Notes: generated by a model not told the origin, from the sequence alone. Positions 18,521 through 26,855 are shown, numbered from the stretch's first letter. The stretch is 55,832 nucleotides of DNA from Flavobacteriaceae bacterium (GCA_018699935.1 JABISF010000046.1:1-55832), one strand, 5' to 3'. Numbers and translations: made by a program.

Positions 18521-19192
18521 ATGAAAGAACTCATTCAAGCTCGGCAAATATCAAAACACTATGGAGCATTACAGGTGCTCTCTGAAGTGCAACTGGAAGT
18601 TGCCGAACAGGAAATTGTGGCCATCGTAGGGCCTTCGGGAGCAGGAAAAACTACTTTGCTCCACATCTTGGGAACGCTCGACCAACCGGATAAAAACCCA
18701 TCCACATCACTTACCATTGACGGACAAAATACCGTGCAAATGAGTGATAAAGTTTTAGCCGCTTTTCGTAACAAGAATTTAGGATTTGTCTTTCAATTCC
18801 ACGAATTATTACCGGAGTTTACTGCCTTAGAAAATATTTGTATCCCCGCTTGGATTGCCGGAACGCCCAAACCTGTCGCAGCAGAAAAGGCGCTAGAACT
18901 GTTGGCCACTTTTGGGCTTTCGGACCGCGCTGCGCACAAGCCCACTGCTTTATCGGGTGGAGAACAGCAGCGAATTGCTGTAGCCCGCGCACTCATCAAC
19001 AACCCTAAAATTATTTTTGCCGATGAACCCAGTGGCAACTTAGATTCTGAAAATGCTGCCCATTTGCACGAATTGTTTTTTCAATTGCGAGAAGAACGAA
19101 AATGCAGTTTTGTCATTGTCACGCACAACGAAAGTTTGGCCAATCGTGCCGATCGGAAAATCGTATTGAAAGACGGAAAAATTATTGCGTGA
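18521..19192 (+). CDS. LolD/MacB-type ABC transporter ATPase
   Basis: A 223-residue ATP-binding subunit of the LolD/FtsE/MacB group, which drives lipoprotein release or substrate extrusion with FtsX-like partners. Walker A GPSGAGKTT is at 37-45, signature LSGGEQQR at 144-151, Walker B IIFADEP at 164-170. No permease gene is adjacent, so the partner must be encoded elsewhere, as is common for LolD in Bacteroidota. The stop overlaps the GTG start of the next gene by three bases, so translation is probably coupled. Substrate class is inferred from family only. Confidence 0.85.
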   Translation: MKELIQARQISKHYGALQVLSEVQLEVAEQEIVAIVGPSGAGKTTLLHILGTLDQPDKNPSTSLTIDGQNTVQMSDKVLAAFRNKNLGFVFQFHELLPEFTALENICIPAWIAGTPKPVAAEKALELLATFGLSDRAAHKPTALSGGEQQRIAVARALINNPKIIFADEPSGNLDSENAAHLHELFFQLREERKCSFVIVTHNESLANRADRKIVLKDGKIIA

Positions 19193-19956
19193 AAAAAGCC
19201 GCTTTACAAACCTTTCTCGATGAAAAATCACTCGAATACGAAAACAAGCTTTTTTTAGAACAAGATCCCATTCAAATTCCGCATCAGTTTAGTCGAAAAG
19301 AAGATGTTGAAATTGTGGGGTTTATTACCGCAACCATCGCCTGGGGAAATCGATTGAGCATTGTTAAAAGTGCCCAACACTGGATTGCATTGATGGATCA
19401 CAGTCCTTATGATTTTATTTGCCAACATCAACCCAAAGACCGGGAACGATTTGCCGCTTTTGTACATCGAACGTTCAACGGAATTGATTGTACCTATTTT
19501 ATGCAGGCATTACAACAAATTTATCTTTATCAAGGCGGTTTGGAACCTCTTTTCGCAACGCCCCCTGAAAGCAGTAATACGTGGAATAGCATCCATCATT
19601 TTAGAAACGAATTTTTTAGCCATCAGCCCGAAAAAAGAACCTTTAAGCATGTTTCTGACCCTTTGAAGGGAGCCGCTTCCAAACGGCTGCATATGTTTTT
19701 GCGATGGATGGTTCGCCCAGCCACCAAAGGCGTGGACTTTGGTTTGTGGAACAGCATACACTCCGGGCAATTGTCTTGCCCCTTGGATGTTCATACGGGA
19801 AATGTAGCTCGTGCCTTGGGTTTGTTAACACGCAAGCAAAATGATGCCAGAGCTTTGGCTGAACTAGATCAAAATCTCCGGACTTTTGATCCTCACGATC
19901 CCGTCAAATACGATTTTGCGTTGTTTGGTTTAGGAGCTTACGAGGGGTTTAAATAG
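19189..19956 (+). CDS. TIGR02757-family conserved protein
   Basis: A 255-residue protein matching the TIGR02757 group found in Bacteroidota and some other bacteria. Function unknown. Typical features are SRKEDVEIVGFITATIAWGN at about 38-57 and HFRNEFFSH and SDPLKGAASKRLHMFLRWM in the middle, followed by PLDVHTGNVARALGLL at about 205-220. This alpha-helical layout with a late VHTGNVAR segment suggests a distant link to helix-hairpin-helix DNA glycosylases, but that is only an impression. I start it at the GTG at 19189, within the ABC gene stop (GTGA overlap), rather than at an earlier ATG inside the ABC gene. Confidence 0.82.
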   Translation: MKKAALQTFLDEKSLEYENKLFLEQDPIQIPHQFSRKEDVEIVGFITATIAWGNRLSIVKSAQHWIALMDHSPYDFICQHQPKDRERFAAFVHRTFNGIDCTYFMQALQQIYLYQGGLEPLFATPPESSNTWNSIHHFRNEFFSHQPEKRTFKHVSDPLKGAASKRLHMFLRWMVRPATKGVDFGLWNSIHSGQLSCPLDVHTGNVARALGLLTRKQNDARALAELDQNLRTFDPHDPVKYDFALFGLGAYEGFK

Positions 19957-20030
19957 GATTACCATCTGTTAAAAAATCATAGGGCATTCTTCCCTGATTA
20001 ATTTTCGCTTAAGTTTCGCAAATAGTTTCT

Positions 20031-20038
20031 TATTTTTG
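20031..20038 (+). promoter_or_regulatory. -7 promoter element for the dihydroorotase-like gene
   Basis: TATTTTTG, an exact TAnnTTTG match, 25 bases before the ATG at 20064. Confidence 0.55.
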
Positions 20039-20063
20039 CAAAAGCAGAGAAAATGCGCAGCCT

Positions 20064-21320
20064 ATGAAGATACTCCTAAAGAATGCTACCATAATTCATG
20101 CGCAAAGCCCTTTTCACAACCAACAGAAAGACATTTTAATCGATACTGGAAAAATTGTTTCCATCGAAGATCATATTGAAGACCAAACCGCAAAGTCCCT
20201 TCAACTCGAGCAGTTGCATGTGTCCACCGGTTGGTTCGATCCTAATGTATCTTTCGGCGAGCCCGGTTATGAAGAACGAGAAACCATAGCCAATGGACTT
20301 GCAACTGCTGCGAAAAGTGGATTTACTTCCATAGTGCTAAATCCCAATACCCTACCGTTGGTAGATTCTTTTGCAGATGTCAGTAATTTGATCAATCAAG
20401 GAAAAAACCATACCACCCAGTTGTTGGTGAGTGGAATGCTATCGGAAGGTGGTTTGGGGCAACAAATGGCATCGCTAAGCGATATGCACCAGGCGGGTGC
20501 TGTGGCTTTTGGAGACTTCAAACAATCTTTGGACAACCCCAATCTGCTTCGCATTGCATTGGACTATGTACAAACGTTTGACGGTTTAATTTTGGCCTAC
20601 CCCATCGATTCCCATCTCAGCAATCACGGGCAAATGCACGAAGGAAAAACCAGCACACATCTAGGAATTCGTGGAATTCCACGAATTGCTGAAACGGCAA
20701 CCCTTGCTAGGGATCTTCAAATTCTTGAATATACCGGAGGTAAACTCCATATTCCGTTTATTTCGTGTGCCGAAAGTGTTGCCCTTATCGCTGCCGCCAA
20801 AAAGAAAGGATTGAATGTAAGTTGCGGCGTCGGGATCCCCCATCTTTTTTATACCGATGCGGTTTTAGCCGATTTTGATGCCGTCTATAAAATAAATCCC
20901 CCACTGCGTTCCAACGAAGATCGACAAGCTCTACGTGAAGGTTTGTTGGAGGGAACCATCGATATGGTGACCAGTATCCACCAACCCATCAACATTGAAT
21001 ACAAACAATTGGAATTTGAAAATGCCTTGGAGGGAAGTATTGGGCTGGAAACCGCTTTTGGAGTTTTAAACAGTATCTTTACTTTAGAAAAAACCATAGC
21101 CTTCCTTACAAGAGGAAAAAAACGTTTTGGGCTGGGCGAATCTAAAATTGAGGTGGGTGCCGCTGCAGATTTAAGTCTTTTTAACCCTAAAAAACGTTTT
21201 ACCTTACAGCAAAAACAACTGCATTCATCCTCCAAAAACTGTATGTTTATCGGTGCTCCATTAAAAGGAATTTCCCATGGTGCAATCTATCATAACGCAC
21301 TGACATTGAACCATGATTGA
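20064..21320 (+). CDS. Dihydroorotase-like amidohydrolase lacking the usual metal ligands
   Basis: A 418-residue protein of the type I dihydroorotase family, whose active members close carbamoyl-aspartate to dihydroorotate in pyrimidine synthesis. The fold is clear: GWFDPNVSFGEPGYEERETI at about 56-75 and KINPPLRSNEDRQALREGLL at about 276-295. However, the HxH metal motif that normally follows the aspartate (DxHxHxREPG) reads DPNVSFGEPG, and the late TDHAP-type motif reads TSIHQP, so the catalytic aspartate is missing too. It is probably non-catalytic, perhaps a partner of aspartate transcarbamoylase as in PyrC-prime proteins, or has another function. It overlaps the next gene by eight bases. 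Confidence 0.8.
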   Translation: MKILLKNATIIHAQSPFHNQQKDILIDTGKIVSIEDHIEDQTAKSLQLEQLHVSTGWFDPNVSFGEPGYEERETIANGLATAAKSGFTSIVLNPNTLPLVDSFADVSNLINQGKNHTTQLLVSGMLSEGGLGQQMASLSDMHQAGAVAFGDFKQSLDNPNLLRIALDYVQTFDGLILAYPIDSHLSNHGQMHEGKTSTHLGIRGIPRIAETATLARDLQILEYTGGKLHIPFISCAESVALIAAAKKKGLNVSCGVGIPHLFYTDAVLADFDAVYKINPPLRSNEDRQALREGLLEGTIDMVTSIHQPINIEYKQLEFENALEGSIGLETAFGVLNSIFTLEKTIAFLTRGKKRFGLGESKIEVGAAADLSLFNPKKRFTLQQKQLHSSSKNCMFIGAPLKGISHGAIYHNALTLNHD

Positions 21321-21963
21321 TCCACAAACGCCATTAAAATATCAAATTCAAGAGCCCAAAATCAATGCAGAAGATAAATCTCCTGCGATTTTTCTTATCC
21401 ACGGTTATGGTAGTCATATGGATGATCTTTTTGCTTTTGCCCCCTATCTATCTGACAAACACACAATAATTGCATTGGAAGCTCCCTTTTCCATGGGTCC
21501 CGATAGTTATGCTTGGTATGCCTTTGAGTATGATGAATACGGAGGGCTGCAAGCCAATAATGTCCAAGCGATGGAAGTCATTGCGTGTTTAATTGTGAAT
21601 ATCAAGAATTTGTGTAGAGATCACGCTTTGGAGGAAAATGATTTAACCTTGTTGGGTTTTAGTCAAGGTGCCATTTTAAGTTGGGCAATCGCTTTGCAGC
21701 AACCAAATTTTATTCGAAGAGTGGTGGCACTCAGTGGTTATATCAACAGCGATTTTGTTGAAAAAATACAACCCGAATTTTTAGTTTATGCTGCCCACGG
21801 CATTAACGATCTTGTAATTCCGATCGAAAAGGCGCGCAGCAGTATCGCAGTTTTGTGCGAAAAATATCCCAATATTCACTACCAAGAATATGAAGATGGG
21901 CATTCCGTTTCTCAAGAAAATTTCACCCACCTTTTGGATTGGTTGGGAGCGACTGATCTTTAG
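21313..21963 (+). CDS. Alpha/beta-hydrolase of the phospholipase/carboxylesterase family
   Basis: A 216-residue cytoplasmic serine hydrolase. The nucleophile elbow GFSQG is at 115-119 (Ser117), the acid is probably Asp166 in HGINDLVIP, and the histidine is His197 in EDGHSVS, giving a full triad in the order of the YpfH/carboxylesterase group. The oxyanion region is LIHGYGS at about 28-34. It starts within the last codons of the dihydroorotase-like gene, so the two are coupled. Its stop overlaps the stop of the convergent unknown gene. Natural substrate unknown. Confidence 0.85.
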   Translation: MIDPQTPLKYQIQEPKINAEDKSPAIFLIHGYGSHMDDLFAFAPYLSDKHTIIALEAPFSMGPDSYAWYAFEYDEYGGLQANNVQAMEVIACLIVNIKNLCRDHALEENDLTLLGFSQGAILSWAIALQQPNFIRRVVALSGYINSDFVEKIQPEFLVYAAHGINDLVIPIEKARSSIAVLCEKYPNIHYQEYEDGHSVSQENFTHLLDWLGATDL

Positions 21964-22433
21964 GGCTGGAGCAGCAACATTTTTTCTATCGAAAATTGAA
22001 TTTTTGAAGTGGGACTGTTTTTGTAAGACAACCACATTTCTCCCCTGTGGCTCCCATCAGTAAAGCTTGCAATAATCCATTCTGTATTTAAAACGTGGAC
22101 TTTGTCGATGAGTACTTTTCCCCAATCATTGGGAAGATTGAGCTGTTTTTCAAGCGTACCGTTTTCATTCCAGAACAACAATTGACTTTTAATGTTTTCA
22201 TAGTATTCCCGTTGATTGGATTGCTCCTCCCCTGTTTTTACTAATGAAAAAAAACGTTGCTTGTCCAAATCCTCCAAAGCCGTTTCTAAGCTGCTTTTTA
22301 AAGCCGTGATCTGTTCGGCTTTTTTGGCTAATAAACTTTCTTGTTGGGTTAAAATTCGATTGGAATTGACAAATTGAAAAATCAAGATTATCAAAACGAA
22401 AAGAAATAAATAGAGTACAATTTTATACTTCAT
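21960..22433 (-). CDS. Membrane-anchored coiled-coil protein of unknown function
   Basis: A 157-residue protein with one N-terminal hydrophobic helix (about 4-21, LYLFLFVLIILIFQFV) that is either an anchor or an uncleaved signal. A coiled-coil stretch at about 28-65 follows (LLAKKAEQITALKSSLETAL), and then a compact C-terminal domain with tryptophans at 88, 103, 118 and 133. I do not recognise the family. It lies eight bases downstream of the MBL hydrolase gene on the same strand and is probably cotranscribed. It likely acts in the periplasm on the inner membrane. Confidence 0.7.
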   Translation of the reverse strand: MKYKIVLYLFLFVLIILIFQFVNSNRILTQQESLLAKKAEQITALKSSLETALEDLDKQRFFSLVKTGEEQSNQREYYENIKSQLLFWNENGTLEKQLNLPNDWGKVLIDKVHVLNTEWIIASFTDGSHRGEMWLSYKNSPTSKIQFSIEKMLLLQP

Positions 22434-22441
22434 AAAGGGTT

Positions 22442-23209
22442 TTAAAAAGAAGTTATCGTTAAGGTGTCATAGGCCAAAAAAACATTTTCGGGTAGCGATT
22501 GAGACACCTCGTCATGAAAGCCTAAGAGATGACTGATGTGAGTAAAATAGGTGCGTTTGGGCTGTAACTGCTCCACCAATTGCAGTGCCTCCTCTAAATT
22601 TAAATGACTGGCATGGGGTTCGATGCGTAAACAATTGAGCACTAAAACATCCAAATTTTTAAGCTTTTCCTGACTTGGTTCGGGTATGGTTTTTACATCG
22701 GTCAAATACGCAAAATCATCAATTCGAAATCCTAAAACCATCAATTGGTTGTGTAGCACCGGAATCGGAATTACTTCTTTATTTCCAATGGTAAAAGGGG
22801 TTTCCGAAATTTCGTTTAGATGCACTGATGGAGCTCCGGGATATTTGTTTTCGTCCGACAAAATATACTCAAAACGTTTTTTAAGATTCTCAATCACCCG
22901 CGCATGGGCATAGAAAGGAATATTTCCTTGTTTAAAATAAAATGGGCGAATATCGTCCAGACCCGCCGTATGATCGGCGTGTTCGTGGGTGAATAAAACC
23001 CCATCCAAATGATCGCAATCCACACGCAGCATCTGCGCTCTAAAATCTGGACCACAATCAATGACAAAACGATACTGTTCCCATTCCAGTAAAACAGAAA
23101 CGCGCAGTCGCTTATCTTTTTCATTGTTACTTAAACAAACAGGATGATTACTGCCAATGATAGGAACTCCTTGTGAAGTCCCAGTACCCAAAAAGTGAAT
23201 GGTAAGCAT
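22442..23209 (-). CDS. Metallo-beta-lactamase-fold hydrolase (PhnP-like)
   Basis: A 255-residue MBL-fold hydrolase. The di-metal motif is THEHADH at about 74-80 (His75, His77, Asp79, His80), with GTGTSQGVP at 8-16 and a cysteine-containing loop after it, as in the PhnP/lipoate-biosynthesis-like group of phosphodiesterases. The late YFTHISHLLGF segment supplies further ligands. The frame is open ten codons further upstream, but the TACCTTTG promoter box at 23217-23224 lies in that extension, so the start at 23209 is chosen. A cyclic phosphate diester substrate is likely by family but not proven. Confidence 0.85.
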   Translation of the reverse strand: MLTIHFLGTGTSQGVPIIGSNHPVCLSNNEKDKRLRVSVLLEWEQYRFVIDCGPDFRAQMLRVDCDHLDGVLFTHEHADHTAGLDDIRPFYFKQGNIPFYAHARVIENLKKRFEYILSDENKYPGAPSVHLNEISETPFTIGNKEVIPIPVLHNQLMVLGFRIDDFAYLTDVKTIPEPSQEKLKNLDVLVLNCLRIEPHASHLNLEEALQLVEQLQPKRTYFTHISHLLGFHDEVSQSLPENVFLAYDTLTITSF

Positions 23210-23216
23210 ATAAAAA

Positions 23217-23262
23217 CAAAGGTAATTAATTACGGGCATATAAATCTAAGTTCGTATTTTTG
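23217..23262. promoter_or_regulatory. Divergent -7 elements of the MBL and DUF genes
   Basis: Minus-strand TACCTTTG at 23217-23224 serves the MBL hydrolase gene (ATG at 23209). Plus-strand TATTTTTG at 23255-23262 serves the conserved gene that starts at 23285. Both are exact TAnnTTTG matches. Confidence 0.55.
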
Positions 23263-23284
23263 TTGAATAATGAAATAAAACCCT

Positions 23285-24742
23285 ATGGAAGTAGCTGTTC
23301 TTGGAGATAAAGGATTTGACAACAAGCCATCTATCGAAGCGAAAGCCCTCCGAATAAATCTTAATCCCTACATCTACGGTACCTTTGCGGAAATTGGAGC
23401 AGGACAAGAAGTGGCAAGACATTTCTTTCGTGTGGGTGGTGCTTCCGGCACCATTGCAAAGACCATTAGTGCCTACGACAAAAACTTTAGTGATACGATT
23501 TATGGAGAAGAGGCCGATGGTCGTTATGTCACTGAAACCCGATTGGGCAAAATGCTCGATCATGAAATGACCTTGTTGGAAGCTCGAATACCGAAAGAGC
23601 AACGGTCAAATAAAATGTTTTTTACGCTTGCCAATACGGTAGCTACTATTGATTTTGCCAAAAAATTTATGGGGCACGGTTGGATGGGTATCCGCTTTCA
23701 AGTCACCCCAGAGGAACCTTACAGCAATATCATATTGCATGTACGCTTTCACCAAACAGAAGCACGACTGCAGCAAGAAGCCCTTGGAATTATGGGTCTA
23801 AATTTGGTCTATGGTGCATTTTACAAACATAGCAATCCCAATAAATTTCTTCGTTATCTCTACGATCACATTGATCAGGATGCGATTGAAATTGACACCA
23901 TCAATTTTTCCGGACCACGCTTTGAGCATGTCGACAATCGCTTGATCAGTTTGCAATTGATTCGCAATGGCATGACCGACGCCGTTATGTTTGACTCCAA
24001 TGGCAACAATATTCTTCCTGCACGGATTTTGTACAAGAAAAATATCTTAGCTTTCCGTGGGAGTTTCCGTCCTGTAACCTTGACCAACAGTGATATGTTT
24101 GAAAAGGCTCACGAGATTTTTACCCGAGAAGAAAATGTAGACTTAGAAAAAACCGAGGTGATTTTTGAAATCACACTTTCCAACTTGCGCGCAGAGGGTG
24201 AAATTGATGAGAAAGATTTTATGGATCGTGCCAAACTATTGTGCTCTCTTGGCTATACAGTGATGATTTCCAACTTTAAGGAGTACTATCGTTTGGTCGA
24301 TTATTTCTCCAATTACACCAAAAATCAAGTGGCTTTGGCGATGGGAGTCAATAATTTTGTGGAAATTTTTGACGAGCATTATTATCAAGATTTGAGCGGT
24401 GGAATTTTGGAAGCCTTTGGGAAAATGTTCTACAACAATTTAAAAGTTTACCTCTATCCCATGTGCGATGAGGTTACGGGAGAAATTGTCAATTCCAATA
24501 ATTTGAAACTTCATCCGCGCATGAAAGATTTCTACAAATTCTTCAAATACAACGGCAAAGTGGTCGATATTTTCGACTACGAACCCTCCTACCTTTCTAT
24601 TTTTTCAAGAGAGATATTGCAACAAATCAAAAATGGAGAATCCGGTTGGGAAGAGAAACTCCCCAAAGGAATTGCGGATATGATCAAAAAAGAACAAATG
24701 TTTGGCTATACGAAATCAAGCCCAAAAATTACTGCCGAATAG
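23285..24742 (+). CDS. Conserved 485-residue protein of unknown function
   Basis: I do not know a function for this protein. Relatives are widespread in Bacteroidota and, as I recall, carry unsupported labels such as TonB-dependent receptor or nicotinate-nucleotide adenylyltransferase; this sequence has neither a barrel and signal peptide nor a nucleotidyltransferase HxGH motif. Conserved-looking stretches are LNPYIYGTFAEIGAGQEVAR near residues 22-41, FRVGGASGTIAKTISAYDK near 43-61 and KFMGHGWMGIRFQ near 128-140. There is no membrane segment, so it is probably cytoplasmic. It is transcribed alone and converges with bcp. The size and conservation suggest an enzyme. Confidence 0.8.
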   Translation: MEVAVLGDKGFDNKPSIEAKALRINLNPYIYGTFAEIGAGQEVARHFFRVGGASGTIAKTISAYDKNFSDTIYGEEADGRYVTETRLGKMLDHEMTLLEARIPKEQRSNKMFFTLANTVATIDFAKKFMGHGWMGIRFQVTPEEPYSNIILHVRFHQTEARLQQEALGIMGLNLVYGAFYKHSNPNKFLRYLYDHIDQDAIEIDTINFSGPRFEHVDNRLISLQLIRNGMTDAVMFDSNGNNILPARILYKKNILAFRGSFRPVTLTNSDMFEKAHEIFTREENVDLEKTEVIFEITLSNLRAEGEIDEKDFMDRAKLLCSLGYTVMISNFKEYYRLVDYFSNYTKNQVALAMGVNNFVEIFDEHYYQDLSGGILEAFGKMFYNNLKVYLYPMCDEVTGEIVNSNNLKLHPRMKDFYKFFKYNGKVVDIFDYEPSYLSIFSREILQQIKNGESGWEEKLPKGIADMIKKEQMFGYTKSSPKITAE

Positions 24743-24749
24743 CAGTTCG

Positions 24750-25202
24750 TTATTCCAAAATTTGTTGGGCGTGTTCTTTGGTCTTCACTTTGTCAATAAC
24801 ACGTACGATCACTCCTTTTTCATCAATCACAAAGGTCATTCTGTGAATACCGTCGTATTCTTTTCCCATAAACTTTTTGAGTCCCCACACTCCAAAACCT
24901 TGGATGAGTTCTTTTTCGGTATCGGCCAAAAGTGGAAAGGGAAAATCATACTTATCGACAAAATTTTTCTGCGCTTTTTCGGTGTCTGCACTCACGCCCA
25001 AGAGTGCATATCCTGCCGCTTGAAGTTCTTTATAATGATCGCGCAAACTGCACGCTTCCGCAGTACAGCCTGGCGTATTGGCTTTGGGATAAAAGAAAAC
25101 AATCACTTTTTTTCCTAAATAATCTTCTGAACGATGAAGATTTCCCAAATGGTCGTTCACTTGAAATGAGGGCATAATATCTCCTGTTTTTAATGTATTC
25201 AT
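24750..25202 (-). CDS. bcp: Thioredoxin-dependent thiol peroxidase (Bcp)
   Basis: A 150-residue peroxiredoxin of the Bcp/PrxQ type that reduces peroxides and organic hydroperoxides with thioredoxin electrons. Peroxidatic Cys46 and resolving Cys51 are seen in NTPGCTAEACSLRD, with FFYPKAN just before. The frame reads 46 codons further upstream, but those are low-complexity and run through the divergent promoter region. The ATG at 25202 (MNTLKTGDIMPSF) is the family start. A TACTTTTG box at 25263-25270 gives a leader of about 55-60 bases. Confidence 0.95.
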   Translation of the reverse strand: MNTLKTGDIMPSFQVNDHLGNLHRSEDYLGKKVIVFFYPKANTPGCTAEACSLRDHYKELQAAGYALLGVSADTEKAQKNFVDKYDFPFPLLADTEKELIQGFGVWGLKKFMGKEYDGIHRMTFVIDEKGVIVRVIDKVKTKEHAQQILE

Positions 25203-25262
25203 AGCGTTATATTTTTTTTTAAATCGTATTAAAATAATTTTTGCGTTTGCGTTTGCATGAGT

Positions 25263-25270
25263 CAAAAGTA
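25263..25270 (-). promoter_or_regulatory. -7 promoter element for bcp
   Basis: TACTTTTG on the minus strand, an exact TAnnTTTG match 60 bases upstream of the bcp ATG. A short tandem of the hexamer GCGTTT (on the plus strand) lies in the leader at about 25242-25255. The plus-strand sequence TATTTTCG just before the divergent nth gene is a weaker box. Confidence 0.5.
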
Positions 25271-25331
25271 GTTGCAATAATGCTTTGTACTTAAGCTTGC
25301 TTTTGTATTTTCGAATAAACAAAAATATCTG

Positions 25332-25985
25332 ATGAATCAAAAAGAAAAAGTGGCTTTTATCATGGAAACCTTGGATGCGCTCTATCCAGAAATTCCGATT
25401 CCCCTAGATCATCAAGATCCCTACACCCTATTGATTGCTGTTTTACTTTCGGCGCAAAGTACGGATGTCCGGGTGAACCAAATTACCCCTTTACTTTTTG
25501 CCCGAGCGAGCACTCCTTCAGAAATGGTAAAACTTAGTGTAGAAGAAATTAGGGAGATTATCAAGCCTGTAGGCTTGTCGCCAATGAAATCCAAGGGTAT
25601 ACATGGATTGTCACAGATTCTATTAGACCAGCATCAAGGCAAAGTCCCCAACGATATGGAAGCATTGGAGGCACTGCCAGCAGTAGGTCACAAGACAGCG
25701 AGTGTCGTCGTTTCACAAGCATTTGGCGTCCCTGCTTTTCCTGTTGACACCCACATCCATCGACTGATGTATCGCTGGGGGCTGAGCAATGGAAAAAATG
25801 TGGTACAAACCGAGAAAGATGCAAAACGAATTTTCCCTAAAAACAAATGGAATGAATTACATCTTCAAATGATTTGGTACGGAAGGGAATATTGTCCGGC
25901 GCGAGGATGGAAGCTTGAAAAAGACAGTATCACTCAAAAAATAGGACGCAAAAGTGTTTTAAACGCCTATTATAAAAACCATTAA
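25332..25985 (+). CDS. nth: Endonuclease III-like DNA glycosylase without the iron-sulfur loop
   Basis: A 217-residue HhH-GPD base-excision glycosylase/lyase that removes oxidised pyrimidines. The helix-hairpin-helix LPAVGHKTASVV is at about 115-126 with the catalytic Lys121, and catalytic Asp139 is in PVDTHIHRL. The C terminus reads WYGREYCPARGWKLEKDS and has one cysteine (Cys188) instead of the four that bind a 4Fe-4S cluster in E. coli Nth, so this protein should lack the cluster. The stop codon shares the tetramer TTAA with the stop of the convergent 48-residue gene. Confidence 0.88.
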   Translation: MNQKEKVAFIMETLDALYPEIPIPLDHQDPYTLLIAVLLSAQSTDVRVNQITPLLFARASTPSEMVKLSVEEIREIIKPVGLSPMKSKGIHGLSQILLDQHQGKVPNDMEALEALPAVGHKTASVVVSQAFGVPAFPVDTHIHRLMYRWGLSNGKNVVQTEKDAKRIFPKNKWNELHLQMIWYGREYCPARGWKLEKDSITQKIGRKSVLNAYYKNH

Positions 25986-26128
25986 TTTTGCAACAATTGC
26001 AAATTATGTTGGGATTCTTTGGTGCGGATGTAGGCTTTTGAAAAAGCTAAAATACGTTTTACCACGATGGGTCGTGGAGCGTCAACATTCGGTACATCAA
26101 AATTTTTGCTAGTGTAGTTTTTTGCCAT
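25982..26128 (-). CDS. 48-residue conserved-looking small protein downstream of the sigma factor
   Basis: A short frame that reads ATG to TAA without interruption, beginning MAKNYTSKNFDVPNVDAPRP and continuing with a basic amphipathic stretch, VVKRILAFSKAYIRT. It lies 45 bases behind the sigma factor gene on the same strand, and its stop shares the tetramer TTAA with the nth stop. I infer a real gene because the codon pattern resembles its neighbours and the composition is a plausible basic small protein. No known domain is seen. A role linked to the sigma factor, for example as a small regulator, is only a guess. Confidence 0.6.
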   Translation of the reverse strand: MAKNYTSKNFDVPNVDAPRPIVVKRILAFSKAYIRTKESQHNLQLLQN

Positions 26129-26173
26129 AGTTTATTGTTATACTTTGATAACGGACAAAAAACCATAAAATTG

Positions 26174-26767
26174 TTAATGGGTCAGATAAATTTGATTTTC
26201 CTCAATCAATTTTCGAAGGTTAATAATGGCATAACGCATTCTACCCAAGGCAGTATTGATGCTCACATTGGTGTTTTCAGCGATTTCTTTAAAACTCATG
26301 TCTTTATACAAGCGCATCACCAAAACTTCTTTTTGATCTTCTGGAAGTTCCTGAACCAAGCGTTGAAGGTCTTTTGTTACTTGATCTTGAACCAATACTT
26401 TTTCTGCGTTAGCAGCGCCATCGTCCAAAAACTGAAAAATATCAAACTCATCTGTATTTTTCACCGTGGGAATACGATTGCTCTTTCGGAAATAATCGAT
26501 AACTAAGTTGTGCGCAATCCGCATAATCCAGGGTAAGAATTTTCCTTCTTCATTGTACTGATTATTCTTCAATGTTTTGATTACTTTAATAAAAGTATCC
26601 TGAAAAAGGTCTTCAGCAATATCGCGATCGTTGACTTTAGAATTGATGAAATTATAAACTCTATGTTTATGTTTTTCAATAAGAGATTCAAGTGCGCTTT
26701 CTGCGCCCTGAATATAAGCCGATACTAAGATGGAATCATCGGATTTGGAAGTGAATGTTATTCCCAT
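26174..26767 (-). CDS. ECF-type RNA polymerase sigma-70 factor
   Basis: A 197-residue sigma factor of the extracytoplasmic-function group. Region 2 covers about residues 21-92 (HRVYNFINSKVNDRDIAEDL, FIKVIKTL, PWIMRIAHNLVIDYFRK), and region 4 about 135-185 with the helix-turn-helix MSFKEIAENTNVSINTALGR. There is no anti-sigma gene next to it, only the 48-residue gene. A TATCTTTG box at 26856-26863 predicts a leader of about 85 bases. The same general type of sigma is common and often housekeeping-like in Bacteroidota; its regulon cannot be read here. Confidence 0.9.
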   Translation of the reverse strand: MGITFTSKSDDSILVSAYIQGAESALESLIEKHKHRVYNFINSKVNDRDIAEDLFQDTFIKVIKTLKNNQYNEEGKFLPWIMRIAHNLVIDYFRKSNRIPTVKNTDEFDIFQFLDDGAANAEKVLVQDQVTKDLQRLVQELPEDQKEVLVMRLYKDMSFKEIAENTNVSINTALGRMRYAIINLRKLIEENQIYLTH

Positions 26768-26855
26768 AATTAAAATTACTTACAGCACAGCGGTACTGGG
26801 TTAAACTTCGTTACGTTTATTGAGTAATTTTAAACTATAGGCATTTTTGTTTTCT

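Noticed and set aside
25241-25256. Tandem GCGTTT copies in the bcp leader as a CRISPR or regulatory repeat
   Set aside because: Only two to three hexamer units with no spacers; likely simple sequence.
25203-25340. 46-residue N-terminal extension of the Bcp frame
   Set aside because: Low-complexity, passes through the promoter box and the divergent nth start; the usual Bcp start is at 25202.
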